A DNA stretch of 36,119 nt. It comes from an uncultured Eubacteriales bacterium. GTDB lineage: Bacteria; Bacillota; Clostridia; Oscillospirales; Oscillospiraceae. Below are positions 18,211 to 29,513 of this stretch, piece after piece. The notes beneath the pieces are model-generated. The model had not been told where the DNA came from. It worked only from the letters and a program-made list of their open reading frames with translations, and did no database searches. The stretch's first letter is position 1. Every line of letters starts with the position of its first letter. Position numbers and translations under genes: made by a program. The stretch is from assembly GCA_900553805.1 (NCBI GenBank), contig USEU01000016.1, positions 1 through 36,119 of the forward strand. The letters are read 5' to 3'.

Positions 18211-18270
18211 AAAGCGACAAGGATGTCGCGGATAGGGAAACTGTCCGCTGCCTTGTCGCTTTTTCATTTT
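18211..18270 (+). promoter_or_regulatory. glnN leader terminator with ANTAR-type hexaloop antiterminator
   Basis: The terminator has an outer 12-bp stem (18211-18222 with 18251-18262), an inner 8-bp stem (18228-18235 with 18241-18248) and a run of T's. It sits only 20 bp before the glnN ATG, so it must be bypassed for expression. A mutually exclusive small hairpin GCGAC-AAGGAT-GTCGC (18214-18229) has a six-base loop with A at position 1 and G at position 4, the signature of ANTAR protein targets. A clear second hairpin (P1) upstream is not evident; 18191-18207 is a weak candidate. Confidence 0.72.
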
Positions 18271-18290
18271 ATCAAAAAGGAGAAATCGGT

Positions 18291-20378
<2,088 letters not shown>

Positions 20379-20540
20379 GGAACCTCTGAATAAATCGGCT
20401 GCGGCTGGACAGCGGGTCTTTTGCCCCCATGCCGCAGGATGAAAAATGGGAAATACATACAGTATTTCTCCATTTTCCATCCTTTGCCTGGGAACAAAAT
20501 CCCTCGCTGCCAGCTCTTGCCGATTTAATCAGAGCTTCCC
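20379..20540. mobile_element. MITE-like element, copy B
   Basis: Terminal inverted repeats of 20 bp (20379-20398 and 20520-20539) match with about two mismatches. The left end begins directly after the glnN stop codon. Compared with copy A it carries about 80 extra internal bases (roughly 20424-20508), including an imperfect inverted repeat. No coding capacity. Confidence 0.75.
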
Positions 20541-20567
20541 TAAGTAAAGATGAATCAATGTACCACT

Positions 20568-20592
20568 GCGCGGCGGGGAAACCCGGCCGCGC
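20568..20592 (+). promoter_or_regulatory. GC-rich hairpin in the gltB leader
   Basis: GCGCGGC and GGG pair with CCC and GCCGCGC around a GAAA loop, with one bulged G. It is followed by TTTGG and a later TTT, so it is at best a weak terminator. It lies about 60 bp before gltB; no convincing promoter for gltB was found between it and glnN. Confidence 0.4.
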
Positions 20593-20654
20593 TTTGGTGG
20601 GCTTTAGGACGTATCCGTATTTCAAATGCGGACGGAAAAAACGGAGGTTTTCTC

Positions 20655-23600
20655 ATGGAAAACAGCGACCAGAATTACCCCCTGTATTCGCAAGGCTTTG
20701 AGCACGACGCCTGCGGCATCGGCGCGGTGGTGAGCATCGACGGCGTCGCCAGCCATGGTATTGTGGACGACGCCCTGTCCATTGTGGAGCGCCTGGAGCA
20801 CCGGGCGGGCAAGGATGCCACCGGCGAGGTGGGCGACGGCGTGGGCCTGCTGGTGCAGATCCCCCACCGCTTCTTTTCGATGCAGGGCCTTCCTCTGGGG
20901 CAGCCCAGAGACTATGGCATCGGCATGTTCTTCTTCCCCCAGGATAGCCTGAAGCGCCGTCAAGCCCAGAAGCTGTGCGAGGTGATCTGCTCCAAGGAGG
21001 GCGTGAAATTCCTGGGCTGGCGGGAGGTGCCCGTCAACGCCCAGATTTTGGGCCAGCGGGCCAGGGATACCATGCCCGCCATCTGGCAGTGCTTTGTGGC
21101 CCGGCCGCCGGAGATCCCGCAGGGACTGGACTTTGAGCGGAAGCTCTACGTGATCCGCCGGGTGTTTGAGCAGAGCAGCGACGGCACCTATGTGTGCTCC
21201 TTCTCATCCCGCACCCTGGTGTACAAGGGCATGTTCCTGGTGTGTCAGCTGCGCAAATTCTATCTGGATCTGCAGCAGGAGGAGTTTGAAAGCGCCATTG
21301 CCATGGTGCACTCCCGCTTCTCCACCAACACCACCCCCAGCTGGGAGCGGGCGCACCCCAATCGCCTGATCCTGCACAACGGCGAGATCAACACCATCCG
21401 GGGCAACGCCGACCGCATGCTGGCCCGGGAGGAGACCATGTGCTCCGCCGTGATGGAGGAGGACATGGACAAGGTGCTCCCCGTCATCGCCCGTGCGGGC
21501 TCCGACTCCGCCATGCTGGACAACACCCTGGAATTCCTGATGATGAACGGCATCCCCCTGCCCCTGGCCGTGATGATCACCATCCCGGAGCCCTGGAGGG
21601 ATGATGCCAGCATGTCCCGGCAGAAGCGGGATCTGTATCACTACTACTCCACCATGATGGAGCCCTGGGACGGCCCCGCCGCCATCTTCTTCTCCGACGG
21701 CGACGTGATGGGCGCGGTGCTGGACCGCAATGGCCTGCGCCCCGCCCGGTACTACATCACCAAGGACCGGCGTCTGGTGCTGTCCAGCGAGGTGGGCGTG
21801 CTGGATATTCCGGCGGAGAACATTCTGTGCAAGTCCCGGCTCCAGCCCGGCAAGATGCTGCTGGTGGATACGGTGAAGAAGCGGGTGATCTCCGATGAGG
21901 AATGCAAGTCCGCCTTCGCTGCCCGCCAGCCCTACGGCGAGTGGCTGGATGCCCACCTGGTTCGCCTGGAGCAGCTGAGCGTGCCCAACAAAAAGGTGCC
22001 CGTCTATCCCCAGGAGCAGCGGGAGAAGCTGTATAAGGCCTTCGGCTACACCTACGAGGATATCAACGATGCCATTCTGACCATGGCCCGCACCGGTTCG
22101 GAGAAGATCACCTCCATGGGCACGGACATTCCGCTGGCGGTGCTGTCGGAAAAGCACCAGCCGCTGTTCAACTATTTCAAGCAGCTCTTTGCCCAGGTGA
22201 CCAATCCGCCCATCGATGCATTGCGGGAGGAGATCGTCACCGATACCACGGTGTACATCGGCTCCGACGGCAACCTGCTCCAGGAGAAGGCGGAAAACTG
22301 CCGGGTGCTGGAGATCCGCAATCCCATCCTCACCTCCGTGGAGCTGATGCAGATCCGGGCCATGAACCGCCCCGGCTTCCGGGTGGAGACGGTGTCGCTG
22401 CTGTACTACAAGAATTCCTCTTTGAAAACGGCGCTTGATAAGCTCTTCCTGGAGTGCGACCGGGCCTACCGGGCGGGCACCAATATCCTGATCCTGTCCG
22501 ACCGGGGGGTGGATGAATACCATGTGGCCATCCCGTCCCTGCTGGCGGTGTCCGCATTGGAACAATACCTGATCCGCACCAAGAAGCGCACCGCCGTTTC
22601 CATCATTCTGGAGAGCGCGGAGCCGCGGGATGTGCACCACTTTGCCACCCTGCTGGGCTACGGCGCGCGGGCCATCAATCCCTATCTTGCCCAGGAGTGC
22701 ATTGCCGAGCAGGTGGAGAAAAACCGCCTGGACAAGGATACCCATCAGGCCATTGCGGACTATAATTCCGCCGTGCTCCACGGCATCGTGAAGATCGCCT
22801 CCAAGATGGGCATTTCCACGCTGCAATCCTACCAGTCCGCTCAGATTTTTGAGGCGGTGGGCATTTGCAGCGACGTTATCAATCAGTATTTCACCAACAC
22901 CGTCAGCCCCGTGGAGGGCATCGGCCTGGAGGAGATCGGCGAGGGCGTCCAGTGGCGGCACAACCACGCCTTTGACCTGCTGGACCTGGGGGTGGACACC
23001 ACCCTGGATTCCACCGGCGTCCACAAGCTCCGCTCCGGCAGCGCCGCCGAGGATCACATGTACAATCCCCAGACCATCATTGCCCTGCGGGAGGCGGTGC
23101 AGAATGGGGACTACCGCCGCTTCCGGGAGTATACCGACCTGGTGGACGACGAGCGCAAGCCCCACACCCTGCGGGGGCTGATGGAATTCAACCTCCCGGA
23201 GCAGGGCATCCCCCTGGAGCAGGTGGAGCCTGCCAGTGAGATCGTCAAGCGGTTCAAGACCGGGGCAATGTCCTATGGCTCCATCTCCGAAGAGGCCCAC
23301 ACCACCATGGCCATCGCCATGAACACCCTGGGGGGCAAATCCAATTCCGGCGAGGGCGGCGAGGATCCGGCGCGCTACGGCACCGAGAAAAACAGCGCCA
23401 TCAAGCAGGTGGCCTCCGCCCGGTTCGGCGTGACCTCCGCCTACCTGAACAGCGCCAAGGAGATCCAGATCAAGATGGCCCAGGGCGCGAAGCCCGGCGA
23501 GGGCGGCCATCTGCCGGGGAAGAAGGTATATCCCTGGATCGCCAAGACCCGCTATTCTACCCCCGGCGTCTCGCTGATCTCTCCGCCGCCCCATCACGAT

Positions 23601-25160
23601 ATCTATTCCATCGAGGACTTGGCCCAACTGATCTATGACCTGAAAAACGCCAACCGGGACGCGAGAATTTCCGTCAAGCTGGTATCCGAGGCAGGGGTGG
23701 GTACCATCGCCGCCGGCGTTGCCAAGGCGGGCGCGGGCTGCGTGCTGATCTCCGGCTACGACGGCGGCTCCGGCGCGGCCCCCAAAAGCTCCATCCACAA
23801 TGCCGGCCTGCCCTGGGAGCTTGGCCTGGCCGAGGCCCATCAGACCCTGATCCGCAACGGCCTGCGCTCCCGCGTCCGGCTGGAAACCGACGGCAAGCTG
23901 ATGACCGGCCGGGATGTGGCCATTGCCTGCATTCTGGGCGCGGAGGAATTCGGCTTCGCCACCGCCCCGCTGGTGAGCATGGGCTGCGTGATGATGCGGG
24001 TGTGCAATCTGGATACCTGCCCGGCGGGCATCGCCACCCAGAACCCGGAGCTGCGCTGCCGCTTCAAGGGCAAGCCCGAATATGTGATGAACTTCATGCT
24101 GTTCATCGCCCAGCAGCTGCGGGAGATCATGGCGAGGCTGGGGGTGCGCACCGTGGATGAACTGGTGGGCCGCACCGACCTGATCCGTCCCCGGGCCAGC
24201 CGTATCACCCACCGGGCAGATACCATCGACCTGAGCGGTATCCTGTCCGACCTGCCTCCCGTTCACTATCAGGAGGCGGATAAATTCAACTTTGAGCTGG
24301 AAAAGACACTGGATGAGCGTGTCCTTCTGCCCGCCTTTGAGCCCTATTTCAGGAAGAAAAAGCCCCATACGGAGTCCATTCAGGTTTCCAGTGTGAACCG
24401 CACTCTGGGCACCATCCTGGGCAGCGAGATCACCCGCCGCTTTGGGGAAGGGCTGGAGGAGGATACCTATGTGGTGAACTGCCGGGGCGGCGGCGGACAG
24501 TCCTTCGGCGCGTTCCTGCCCAAGGGCCTGACGCTGAGGCTGGAGGGAGACGCCAACGACTACTTCGGCAAGGGCCTGTCCGGCGGCAAGCTGATCGTCC
24601 GGCCGGAGGCGGATGCCGCTTTCCCGGCCAAGGACAATATCATCATCGGCAACGTGGCCCTCTATGGCGCAACCTCCGGCAGAGCCTTTATTAACGGCAT
24701 CGCCGGGGAGCGATTCTGCGTCCGCAATTCCGGCGCCATCGCCGTGGCGGAGGGCTGCGGCGACCACGGCTGCGAATACATGACCGGCGGCCGGGTGGCC
24801 ATCCTGGGCATGACGGGCAAGAACTTCGCCGCCGGTATGAGCGGCGGCATTGCCTACGTGCTGGATGAGCACCATGACCTGTACCTGCGGCTCAATAAGC
24901 AGATGGTCTTCATGTCCGCCATCACCGAGCGCCATGACGCCGCCGAGCTGCGGGAGATGATCGAGGCCCACGTGGCCGCAACCGGCTCTGCGTGGGGCCA
25001 GGAGATCCTGGAGCGTTTCGAGGACTACCTGCCCAAATTCAAGAAGATCATTCCCACCGACTACAAGCGGATGATCACCACCATCGGCCAGATGGAGGAA
25101 AAGGGTATGTCCCACGAGCAGGCGACGCTGGAGGCCTTCCTGGCCGTCAGCCAGGGATAA
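20655..25160 (+). CDS. gltB: Glutamate synthase large subunit
   Basis: 1501 residues. I chose the ATG at 20655, with CGGAGG 7 nt upstream; it leaves a 19-residue propeptide before Cys20 (HDACGIGAVV), the nucleophile of the class II glutaminase. Domains in order: glutamine amidotransferase (~20-410), central domain, FMN-binding synthase domain (~790-1160) with the 3Fe-4S cysteines C-x5-C-x12-C near 1117-1135, and the C-terminal GXGXG beta-helix (~1250-1440). It converts glutamine and 2-oxoglutarate to two glutamates, with electrons from the small subunit. gltD starts 12 bp downstream. Confidence 0.96.
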   Translation: MENSDQNYPLYSQGFEHDACGIGAVVSIDGVASHGIVDDALSIVERLEHRAGKDATGEVGDGVGLLVQIPHRFFSMQGLPLGQPRDYGIGMFFFPQDSLKRRQAQKLCEVICSKEGVKFLGWREVPVNAQILGQRARDTMPAIWQCFVARPPEIPQGLDFERKLYVIRRVFEQSSDGTYVCSFSSRTLVYKGMFLVCQLRKFYLDLQQEEFESAIAMVHSRFSTNTTPSWERAHPNRLILHNGEINTIRGNADRMLAREETMCSAVMEEDMDKVLPVIARAGSDSAMLDNTLEFLMMNGIPLPLAVMITIPEPWRDDASMSRQKRDLYHYYSTMMEPWDGPAAIFFSDGDVMGAVLDRNGLRPARYYITKDRRLVLSSEVGVLDIPAENILCKSRLQPGKMLLVDTVKKRVISDEECKSAFAARQPYGEWLDAHLVRLEQLSVPNKKVPVYPQEQREKLYKAFGYTYEDINDAILTMARTGSEKITSMGTDIPLAVLSEKHQPLFNYFKQLFAQVTNPPIDALREEIVTDTTVYIGSDGNLLQEKAENCRVLEIRNPILTSVELMQIRAMNRPGFRVETVSLLYYKNSSLKTALDKLFLECDRAYRAGTNILILSDRGVDEYHVAIPSLLAVSALEQYLIRTKKRTAVSIILESAEPRDVHHFATLLGYGARAINPYLAQECIAEQVEKNRLDKDTHQAIADYNSAVLHGIVKIASKMGISTLQSYQSAQIFEAVGICSDVINQYFTNTVSPVEGIGLEEIGEGVQWRHNHAFDLLDLGVDTTLDSTGVHKLRSGSAAEDHMYNPQTIIALREAVQNGDYRRFREYTDLVDDERKPHTLRGLMEFNLPEQGIPLEQVEPASEIVKRFKTGAMSYGSISEEAHTTMAIAMNTLGGKSNSGEGGEDPARYGTEKNSAIKQVASARFGVTSAYLNSAKEIQIKMAQGAKPGEGGHLPGKKVYPWIAKTRYSTPGVSLISPPPHHDIYSIEDLAQLIYDLKNANRDARISVKLVSEAGVGTIAAGVAKAGAGCVLISGYDGGSGAAPKSSIHNAGLPWELGLAEAHQTLIRNGLRSRVRLETDGKLMTGRDVAIACILGAEEFGFATAPLVSMGCVMMRVCNLDTCPAGIATQNPELRCRFKGKPEYVMNFMLFIAQQLREIMARLGVRTVDELVGRTDLIRPRASRITHRADTIDLSGILSDLPPVHYQEADKFNFELEKTLDERVLLPAFEPYFRKKKPHTESIQVSSVNRTLGTILGSEITRRFGEGLEEDTYVVNCRGGGGQSFGAFLPKGLTLRLEGDANDYFGKGLSGGKLIVRPEADAAFPAKDNIIIGNVALYGATSGRAFINGIAGERFCVRNSGAIAVAEGCGDHGCEYMTGGRVAILGMTGKNFAAGMSGGIAYVLDEHHDLYLRLNKQMVFMSAITERHDAAELREMIEAHVAATGSAWGQEILERFEDYLPKFKKIIPTDYKRMITTIGQMEEKGMSHEQATLEAFLAVSQG

Positions 25161-25172
25161 GGAGGAGATATT

Positions 25173-26642
25173 ATGGGAAAACCCACAGGCTTTCTGGAAT
25201 TTGACCGGGCGGTCAATCCCAGCATCGACCCGGCGGAGCGTATTCACAGCTTTGAGGAATTCCACCCTTATCTGAGCGAAAAGGAGCGCATTTGCCAGGC
25301 GGGGCGCTGCATGGACTGCGGCGTGCCCTTCTGCCAGTCCGGCGCGCTGTTCGGCGGCATGTACAGCGGCTGCCCGCTGCACAATCTGATCCCGGAATGG
25401 AACGATGAGATTTGGCACGGCAATTGGCGCGAGGCCCTGTCCCGGCTGCTGAAAACCAACAATTTCCCGGAGTTCACCGGCCGGGTCTGCCCCGCCCTGT
25501 GCGAGGCGGCCTGCACCTGCGGCATGAACGGGGACAGCGTGACGGTGAATAACAACGAGCTGGCCGTCATTGAAAAGGGCTTTGCCAACGGCTGGGTGAC
25601 GCCCCGCATTCCGCCGGTGCGCAGCGGAAAGCGGGTGGCCATCGTGGGCAGCGGCCCCTCCGGCCTGGCTGCCGCCGACCAGCTGAACCACCGGGGCCAT
25701 CAGGTGACGGTGTTTGAGCGGGAGAGCTGCCCCGGCGGGCTGCTGATGTTCGGCATCCCCAATATGAAGTTGGATAAGCGCGTGGTGGAGCGCCGCATCC
25801 GCCTGATGGAGGCGGAGGGAGTGGAGTTCCGTGTCAACGCCAACGTGGGCGCGGATATCCCCGCCCAGGCGCTGCTGGAGGAATTTGACGCGGTGGTGCT
25901 CTGCTGCGGCAGCAAAACGCCCCGTGACCTGAAGGTGCCCGGCAGGGAGGCGCAGGGCGTCCACTTCGCCGTGGATTATCTCACCGCCGCCACGAAAAAG
26001 GTCATCGGCGAGACGCCGGAATTTGCCATCACGGCCCAGGGAAAGCATGTCGTCATCGTCGGCGGCGGCGACACCGGCAACGACTGCGTGGGCACCGCCA
26101 TCCGCCAGGGCTGCGCCAGCGTGACCCAGCTGGAGATGATGGGCAAGCCCCCCGCCGTCCGCCAGCCCGGCAACCCCTGGCCCCAGTGGCCCCGGGTGCT
26201 GAAGACGGATTACGGCCAGCAGGAGGCAATCGCCGTTTTCGGCCGGGATCCCCGGCTGTATCAGACCACGGTGAAGGAGATCCGTATGGGCGAGCAGGGG
26301 CAGATCTGCTCCATTCAGACCGTCCGCCTGGAGCCGAAGCGGGAGGGAGGCCGTACCGTCATGGCCGAAGTCCCCGGCAGCGAGGAGGAGCTGCCCTGCG
26401 ACCTGCTGCTGATCGCCGCCGGTTTCGTCGGCTGCCGGAAGGAGGTAGCGGACGCCTTCGGCCTGCCGCGTGACAACCGGGGCAGCCTGATCACCACCGA
26501 TTACCACACCCCCAGCGACAAGGTGTTTGCCGCCGGTGACTGCCGCCGGGGCCAGTCCCTGGTGGTCTGGGCCATCACTGAGGGCAGAGCCTGCGCCAAA
26601 CAGGTGGATGCCTATCTCATGGGGTACAGCAATATGCTGTGA
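25173..26642 (+). CDS. gltD: Glutamate synthase small subunit
   Basis: 489 residues, of usual length. The N-terminal domain carries the cysteine clusters for two 4Fe-4S centres (C-x4-C-x2-C-x4-C beginning at CQAGRCMDC, and [11 protein letters not shown]). An FAD-binding [10 protein letters not shown] motif lies near 155 and an NADPH-binding GGGDTGND motif near 295. A final FAD motif is F-A-A-G-D-C-R-R-G. It passes electrons from NADPH to GltB. GGAGGAG precedes the ATG, 12 bp after gltB; the two are certainly one transcript. Confidence 0.96.
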   Translation: MGKPTGFLEFDRAVNPSIDPAERIHSFEEFHPYLSEKERICQAGRCMDCGVPFCQSGALFGGMYSGCPLHNLIPEWNDEIWHGNWREALSRLLKTNNFPEFTGRVCPALCEAACTCGMNGDSVTVNNNELAVIEKGFANGWVTPRIPPVRSGKRVAIVGSGPSGLAAADQLNHRGHQVTVFERESCPGGLLMFGIPNMKLDKRVVERRIRLMEAEGVEFRVNANVGADIPAQALLEEFDAVVLCCGSKTPRDLKVPGREAQGVHFAVDYLTAATKKVIGETPEFAITAQGKHVVIVGGGDTGNDCVGTAIRQGCASVTQLEMMGKPPAVRQPGNPWPQWPRVLKTDYGQQEAIAVFGRDPRLYQTTVKEIRMGEQGQICSIQTVRLEPKREGGRTVMAEVPGSEEELPCDLLLIAAGFVGCRKEVADAFGLPRDNRGSLITTDYHTPSDKVFAAGDCRRGQSLVVWAITEGRACAKQVDAYLMGYSNML

Positions 26643-26686
26643 AAATTGAATCCGATAAAAATTTTGGCGGAATATATAAAAAAGAC

Positions 26687-26715
26687 TTGACAAAACTAGG
26701 CACCCTGACTATAAT
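26687..26715 (+). promoter_or_regulatory. Promoter of amt
   Basis: Perfect -35 TTGACA (26687-26692), a 17-nt spacer and perfect -10 TATAAT (26710-26715). A strong promoter followed at once by two terminators implies control at the level of elongation. Confidence 0.92.
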
Positions 26716-26724
26716 ACCCCCATA

Positions 26725-26772
26725 AGACAACGGCGTCTGAATTGGTTCACCGATTCAGACGCCTTTTGTTTA
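26725..26772 (+). promoter_or_regulatory. amt leader: hexaloop hairpin 1 and terminator 1
   Basis: A small hairpin AGAC-AACGGC-GTCT (26725-26738), with A1 and G4 in a six-base loop, starts a few bases from the predicted transcript start. Its 3' half is also the 5' arm of a 14-bp terminator stem (26732-26745 with 26750-26763, loop TTCA) followed by TTTTGTTT. The two folds exclude each other. Confidence 0.72.
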
Positions 26773-26774
26773 TC

Positions 26775-26834
26775 CGGGACAAGGGCGTTCTGCGAAAACC
26801 GTGCAGGATTCCCTTGTCCCCGTTTTTTTATTTT
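26775..26834 (+). promoter_or_regulatory. amt leader: hexaloop hairpin 2 and terminator 2
   Basis: A small hairpin CGGGAC-AAGGGC-GTTCTG (26775-26792; six pairs, two of them G-U) again has A1 and G4 in the loop. It competes with a terminator whose 10-bp outer stem (26776-26785 with 26811-26820) is followed by seven T's and more T-rich sequence. The terminator ends about 20 bp before the amt ATG, so it acts on amt. Confidence 0.75.
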
Positions 26835-26851
26835 AGAAAGGAGAAAAGAAG

Positions 26852-28624
26852 ATGGAAGAAGTAATGGCAGCTGTCAACAGCGAGGTATTCGGCGTCTGGT
26901 TTCTGATCGGCGCGGCGTTGGTGTTCTGGATGCAGGCCGGGTTTGCCATGGTGGAGACCGGCTTTACCCGTGCCAAGAACGCAGGCAATATTCTGATGAA
27001 GAACCTGATGGATTTCTGCATCGGCACGGTGGTGTTTGTGCTGCTGGGCTTTGGCCTGTTCCTGGGGGAGGATACCCTGTTCGGCCTGCTGGGCAAGCCC
27101 AATCTGGATATCCTGACCAACTACGCAAGCTTTGACTGGAGCAATTTCGTGTTCAACCTGGTGTTCTGCGCTACGGCGGCCACCATTGTCTCCGGGGCCA
27201 TGGCAGAGCGGACGAAATTCCTGAGCTACTGCATCTATTCCGCCGTCATTTCCGCTGTGATCTACCCCATCGAGGCCCACTGGACCTGGGGCGGCGGCTG
27301 GCTGGCGCAGCTGGGCTTCCATGATTTTGCGGGCTCCAACTGCATTCACATGGTGGGCGGCATCGCGGCCTTTGTAGGCGCGTGGATGCTTGGTCCCCGG
27401 ATCGGCAAATTCAAGAAGGATTCTTCCGGCAAGATCGTCGGGGTGAACGCCTTCCCTGGCCACAATCTCCCCCTGGGCTGCCTGGGCGTGTTCATCCTGT
27501 GGCTGGGCTGGTACGGCTTCAACGGCGCTGCGGCAGCCAGCATTGACGAGATGGGCTCCATTTTTGTCACCACAACCATTGCCCCCTCGGTGGCGACCGT
27601 GGTGTGCATGATCTTTACCTGGGTGAAATACGGAAAGCCCGATGTTTCCATGTGCCTGAATGCGTCCCTGGCGGGCCTGGTGGCGGTTACGGCGCCCTGC
27701 GACGTGTGCGACGCGGCAGGCGCGGCGGCCATCGGTGCGGTGTCCGGCCTGCTGGTGGTGTTCGGCGTGTGGTTCATGGACCATAAGCTGCACGTGGACG
27801 ACCCCGTGGGCGCCTGCGCGGTGCACCTGCTCAACGGCATCTGGGGCACCCTTTCCGTGGGCCTTTTCGCCACCGATACTGCCCCCGCCTTTGCCCGGGG
27901 CTATGGCGACGGCGTGACCTTCGGCGCAAATCAGATCATGGGCAAGGGCCTTTTCTATGGTGGCGGCTTTAAGCTCCTGGGGGTGCAGCTGCTGGGCATG
28001 CTGGCCACCGCTGCCTGGGCTTTCGTCACCATCTGGATCACCTTTACGGTCATTAAAAAGACCGTGGGCCTGCGGGCCGGGGTGGAGGATGAGCTGGAGG
28101 GCCTGGATATCGCCGAGCACGGCCTGCCCAGTGCCTACGCCGACTTTGCCCCCGCTGTCAGCAGCTACGCGGCCTACGCCCCGGAGGACGGCATCGTGGC
28201 GGTTGCCTCCGATGTGCCCGTGGCGGAGGCCGTCCCCGTGAAGCGTGTGCCGTCCTTTGACGATTCTCCCAAGTTTACCAAGGTGGAGATCATCTGCAAG
28301 GAGTCCAAGTTCGACGCCCTGAAAGCGGCCATGACCAAGCTGGGCATCACCGGCATGACCGTCTCTCACGTCCTGGGCTGCGGCATCCAGGGCGGCAAGC
28401 CGGAATACTACCGCGGCGTCGCACTGGAGACCAACCTCCTGCCCAAGGTGCAGGTGGATATCGTGGTCAGCAAGATCCCCGTCCGCGCCGTGATCGAAAC
28501 CGCCAAAAACGTCCTCTACACCGGCCACATCGGCGACGGCAAAATCTTCGTCTACGACGTAGAAAACGTGGTGAAGATCCGCACCGGCGAAGAAGGCTAC
28601 GACGCTTTGCAGGATGTGGAGTAA
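26852..28624 (+). CDS. amt: Ammonium transporter fused to a PII signalling domain
   Basis: 590 residues. Residues ~1-410 are an Amt/Rh-family channel of about eleven helices, with the conserved F-x-M-Q-A-G-F-A-M-V-E start, a G-G-x-A-A-F pore helix and the H-L/N-G-I-W-G block near the twin-histidine region. A linker of about 60 residues follows. Residues ~474-585 are a GlnB/GlnK-type PII domain; its T-loop has E-Y-Y-R-G where the modifiable Tyr51 of E. coli GlnB lies. Normally GlnK is a separate partner that plugs Amt when nitrogen is plentiful; here the regulator is tethered to the channel. It completes the nitrogen block with glnN and gltBD and is controlled by its double-terminator leader. 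Confidence 0.94.
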   Translation: MEEVMAAVNSEVFGVWFLIGAALVFWMQAGFAMVETGFTRAKNAGNILMKNLMDFCIGTVVFVLLGFGLFLGEDTLFGLLGKPNLDILTNYASFDWSNFVFNLVFCATAATIVSGAMAERTKFLSYCIYSAVISAVIYPIEAHWTWGGGWLAQLGFHDFAGSNCIHMVGGIAAFVGAWMLGPRIGKFKKDSSGKIVGVNAFPGHNLPLGCLGVFILWLGWYGFNGAAAASIDEMGSIFVTTTIAPSVATVVCMIFTWVKYGKPDVSMCLNASLAGLVAVTAPCDVCDAAGAAAIGAVSGLLVVFGVWFMDHKLHVDDPVGACAVHLLNGIWGTLSVGLFATDTAPAFARGYGDGVTFGANQIMGKGLFYGGGFKLLGVQLLGMLATAAWAFVTIWITFTVIKKTVGLRAGVEDELEGLDIAEHGLPSAYADFAPAVSSYAAYAPEDGIVAVASDVPVAEAVPVKRVPSFDDSPKFTKVEIICKESKFDALKAAMTKLGITGMTVSHVLGCGIQGGKPEYYRGVALETNLLPKVQVDIVVSKIPVRAVIETAKNVLYTGHIGDGKIFVYDVENVVKIRTGEEGYDALQDVE

Positions 28625-28638
28625 GTAACATAAAAGTA

Positions 28639-28674
28639 ATTCCCCGCCAGTGTTTGTTGAAACTGGCGGGGAAT
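28639..28674. terminator. Terminator between amt and lgt (probably bidirectional)
   Basis: A perfect 13-bp stem (28639-28651 with 28662-28674) has T/A-rich sequence on both sides. It ends 2 bp from the convergent lgt stop, so it likely serves both genes. Confidence 0.82.
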
Positions 28675-28675
28675 A

Positions 28676-29443
28676 TTATGCATTTTTACGGTGCGTATTT
28701 TCCTGAATAAAAAGTGCGGCTATGGCAACTGTAAATAAAAAACAACTAATCCACTGCGAGGTTGACAGACCAAGTACGACACCGCGAATCAGGTCGCCAC
28801 GAAAGAATTCTATGAAAAACCGCTGCATTGAATAACAAATTATGTAAATATTAAGCAAGAATAATCCAGGAAGATTTTTCTTGCTTAAGAAAATTAGGAA
28901 ACCAGATAGAAGAAAATTGGAGTAGGCTTCAATGATCTGTATCGGGAAAACGAGATATGGTATTCCGACGCTAGATAGGTCAAGCGCGGCAAATCCGCTG
29001 TAAGGCAGACCATAACAGCACCCAGCCAATAAACATCCAATCCTTCCAAATGCATGGCCCAAAGGAATGCATGGAACAATTATGTAAGAAAGGAGCTGTG
29101 TTTTCCATTCTCCCGAAAAGAGCATCCCCAGGGGGAAAAATGCCAGCCCACCAATTAGCCCTCCGTAGAAAACTAGTCCACCATTTGAAATAAAAGAAAA
29201 ATTCCTATTTGTTATGTCTAACCATATTTGCTTTATACCATACGATGCCAGCAGGTAAAGTAATTTGCTTCCAAAGAGTGCACCGCCGATGCATGTTCCA
29301 ATGATTATAATGATGTTGTCCCAGCGAATGCCTACGTGTTTTGCACGTATAACAGCCAACGTTGTTGCCAGACATATTCCAAGAGCCATAAAAATTCCAT
29401 ATGAAGGAATAGGGGTTTCAAAGATATAAATATATGGACACAT
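28676..29443 (-). CDS. lgt: Lgt-like prolipoprotein diacylglyceryl transferase
   Basis: 255 residues with about seven transmembrane helices. I prefer the ATG at 29443, with GGAGAAG 4 nt upstream, over one eight codons earlier. The family block H130-A-F-G-R-I-G is present and is followed by CLLAGCCYG. In classical Lgt (E. coli) this stretch is G-R-x-G-N with a Glu further on, so the usual Asn is Cys here. This GCC-Y-G variant occurs in other clostridial Lgt-like proteins, to my recollection. It should move diacylglycerol from phosphatidylglycerol to lipobox cysteines. Two lipobox proteins are encoded in the same cluster, suggesting a dedicated enzyme. Base composition is clearly more AT-rich than the genes before 28620. 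Confidence 0.85.
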   Translation of the reverse strand: MCPYIYIFETPIPSYGIFMALGICLATTLAVIRAKHVGIRWDNIIIIIGTCIGGALFGSKLLYLLASYGIKQIWLDITNRNFSFISNGGLVFYGGLIGGLAFFPLGMLFSGEWKTQLLSYIIVPCIPLGHAFGRIGCLLAGCCYGLPYSGFAALDLSSVGIPYLVFPIQIIEAYSNFLLSGFLIFLSKKNLPGLFLLNIYIICYSMQRFFIEFFRGDLIRGVVLGLSTSQWISCFLFTVAIAALFIQENTHRKNA

Positions 29444-29458
29444 TTTGCTTCTCCAATT

Positions 29459-29501
29459 AAAAATCATGCAGCATTATACAAAAGCAAAATGCTGCATGAT
29501 T
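29459..29501 (-). terminator. Intrinsic terminator of the small membrane protein gene
   Basis: A perfect 13-bp stem (29462-29474 with 29489-29501) with a 14-nt loop is followed on the minus strand by TTTTT. It lies in the gap to lgt, so lgt transcription from upstream would need read-through. Confidence 0.75.
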
Positions 29502-29513
29502 AGTTGTGAATGA

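Noticed and set aside
18183..18290. A glutamine riboswitch (glnA motif) or T-box in the glnN leader
   Set aside because: I see neither the conserved glnA-motif core nor a T-box sequence; the hexaloop-terminator overlap explains the leader better.
21204..26693. An open frame of over 1800 codons on the minus strand
   Set aside because: It is the antisense shadow of gltB and gltD, produced by GC-rich codon bias; the composition is Gly/His/Ala/Gln/Leu-rich with no domain. Similar long shadows lie opposite oppA, oppD, clpB and glnN.
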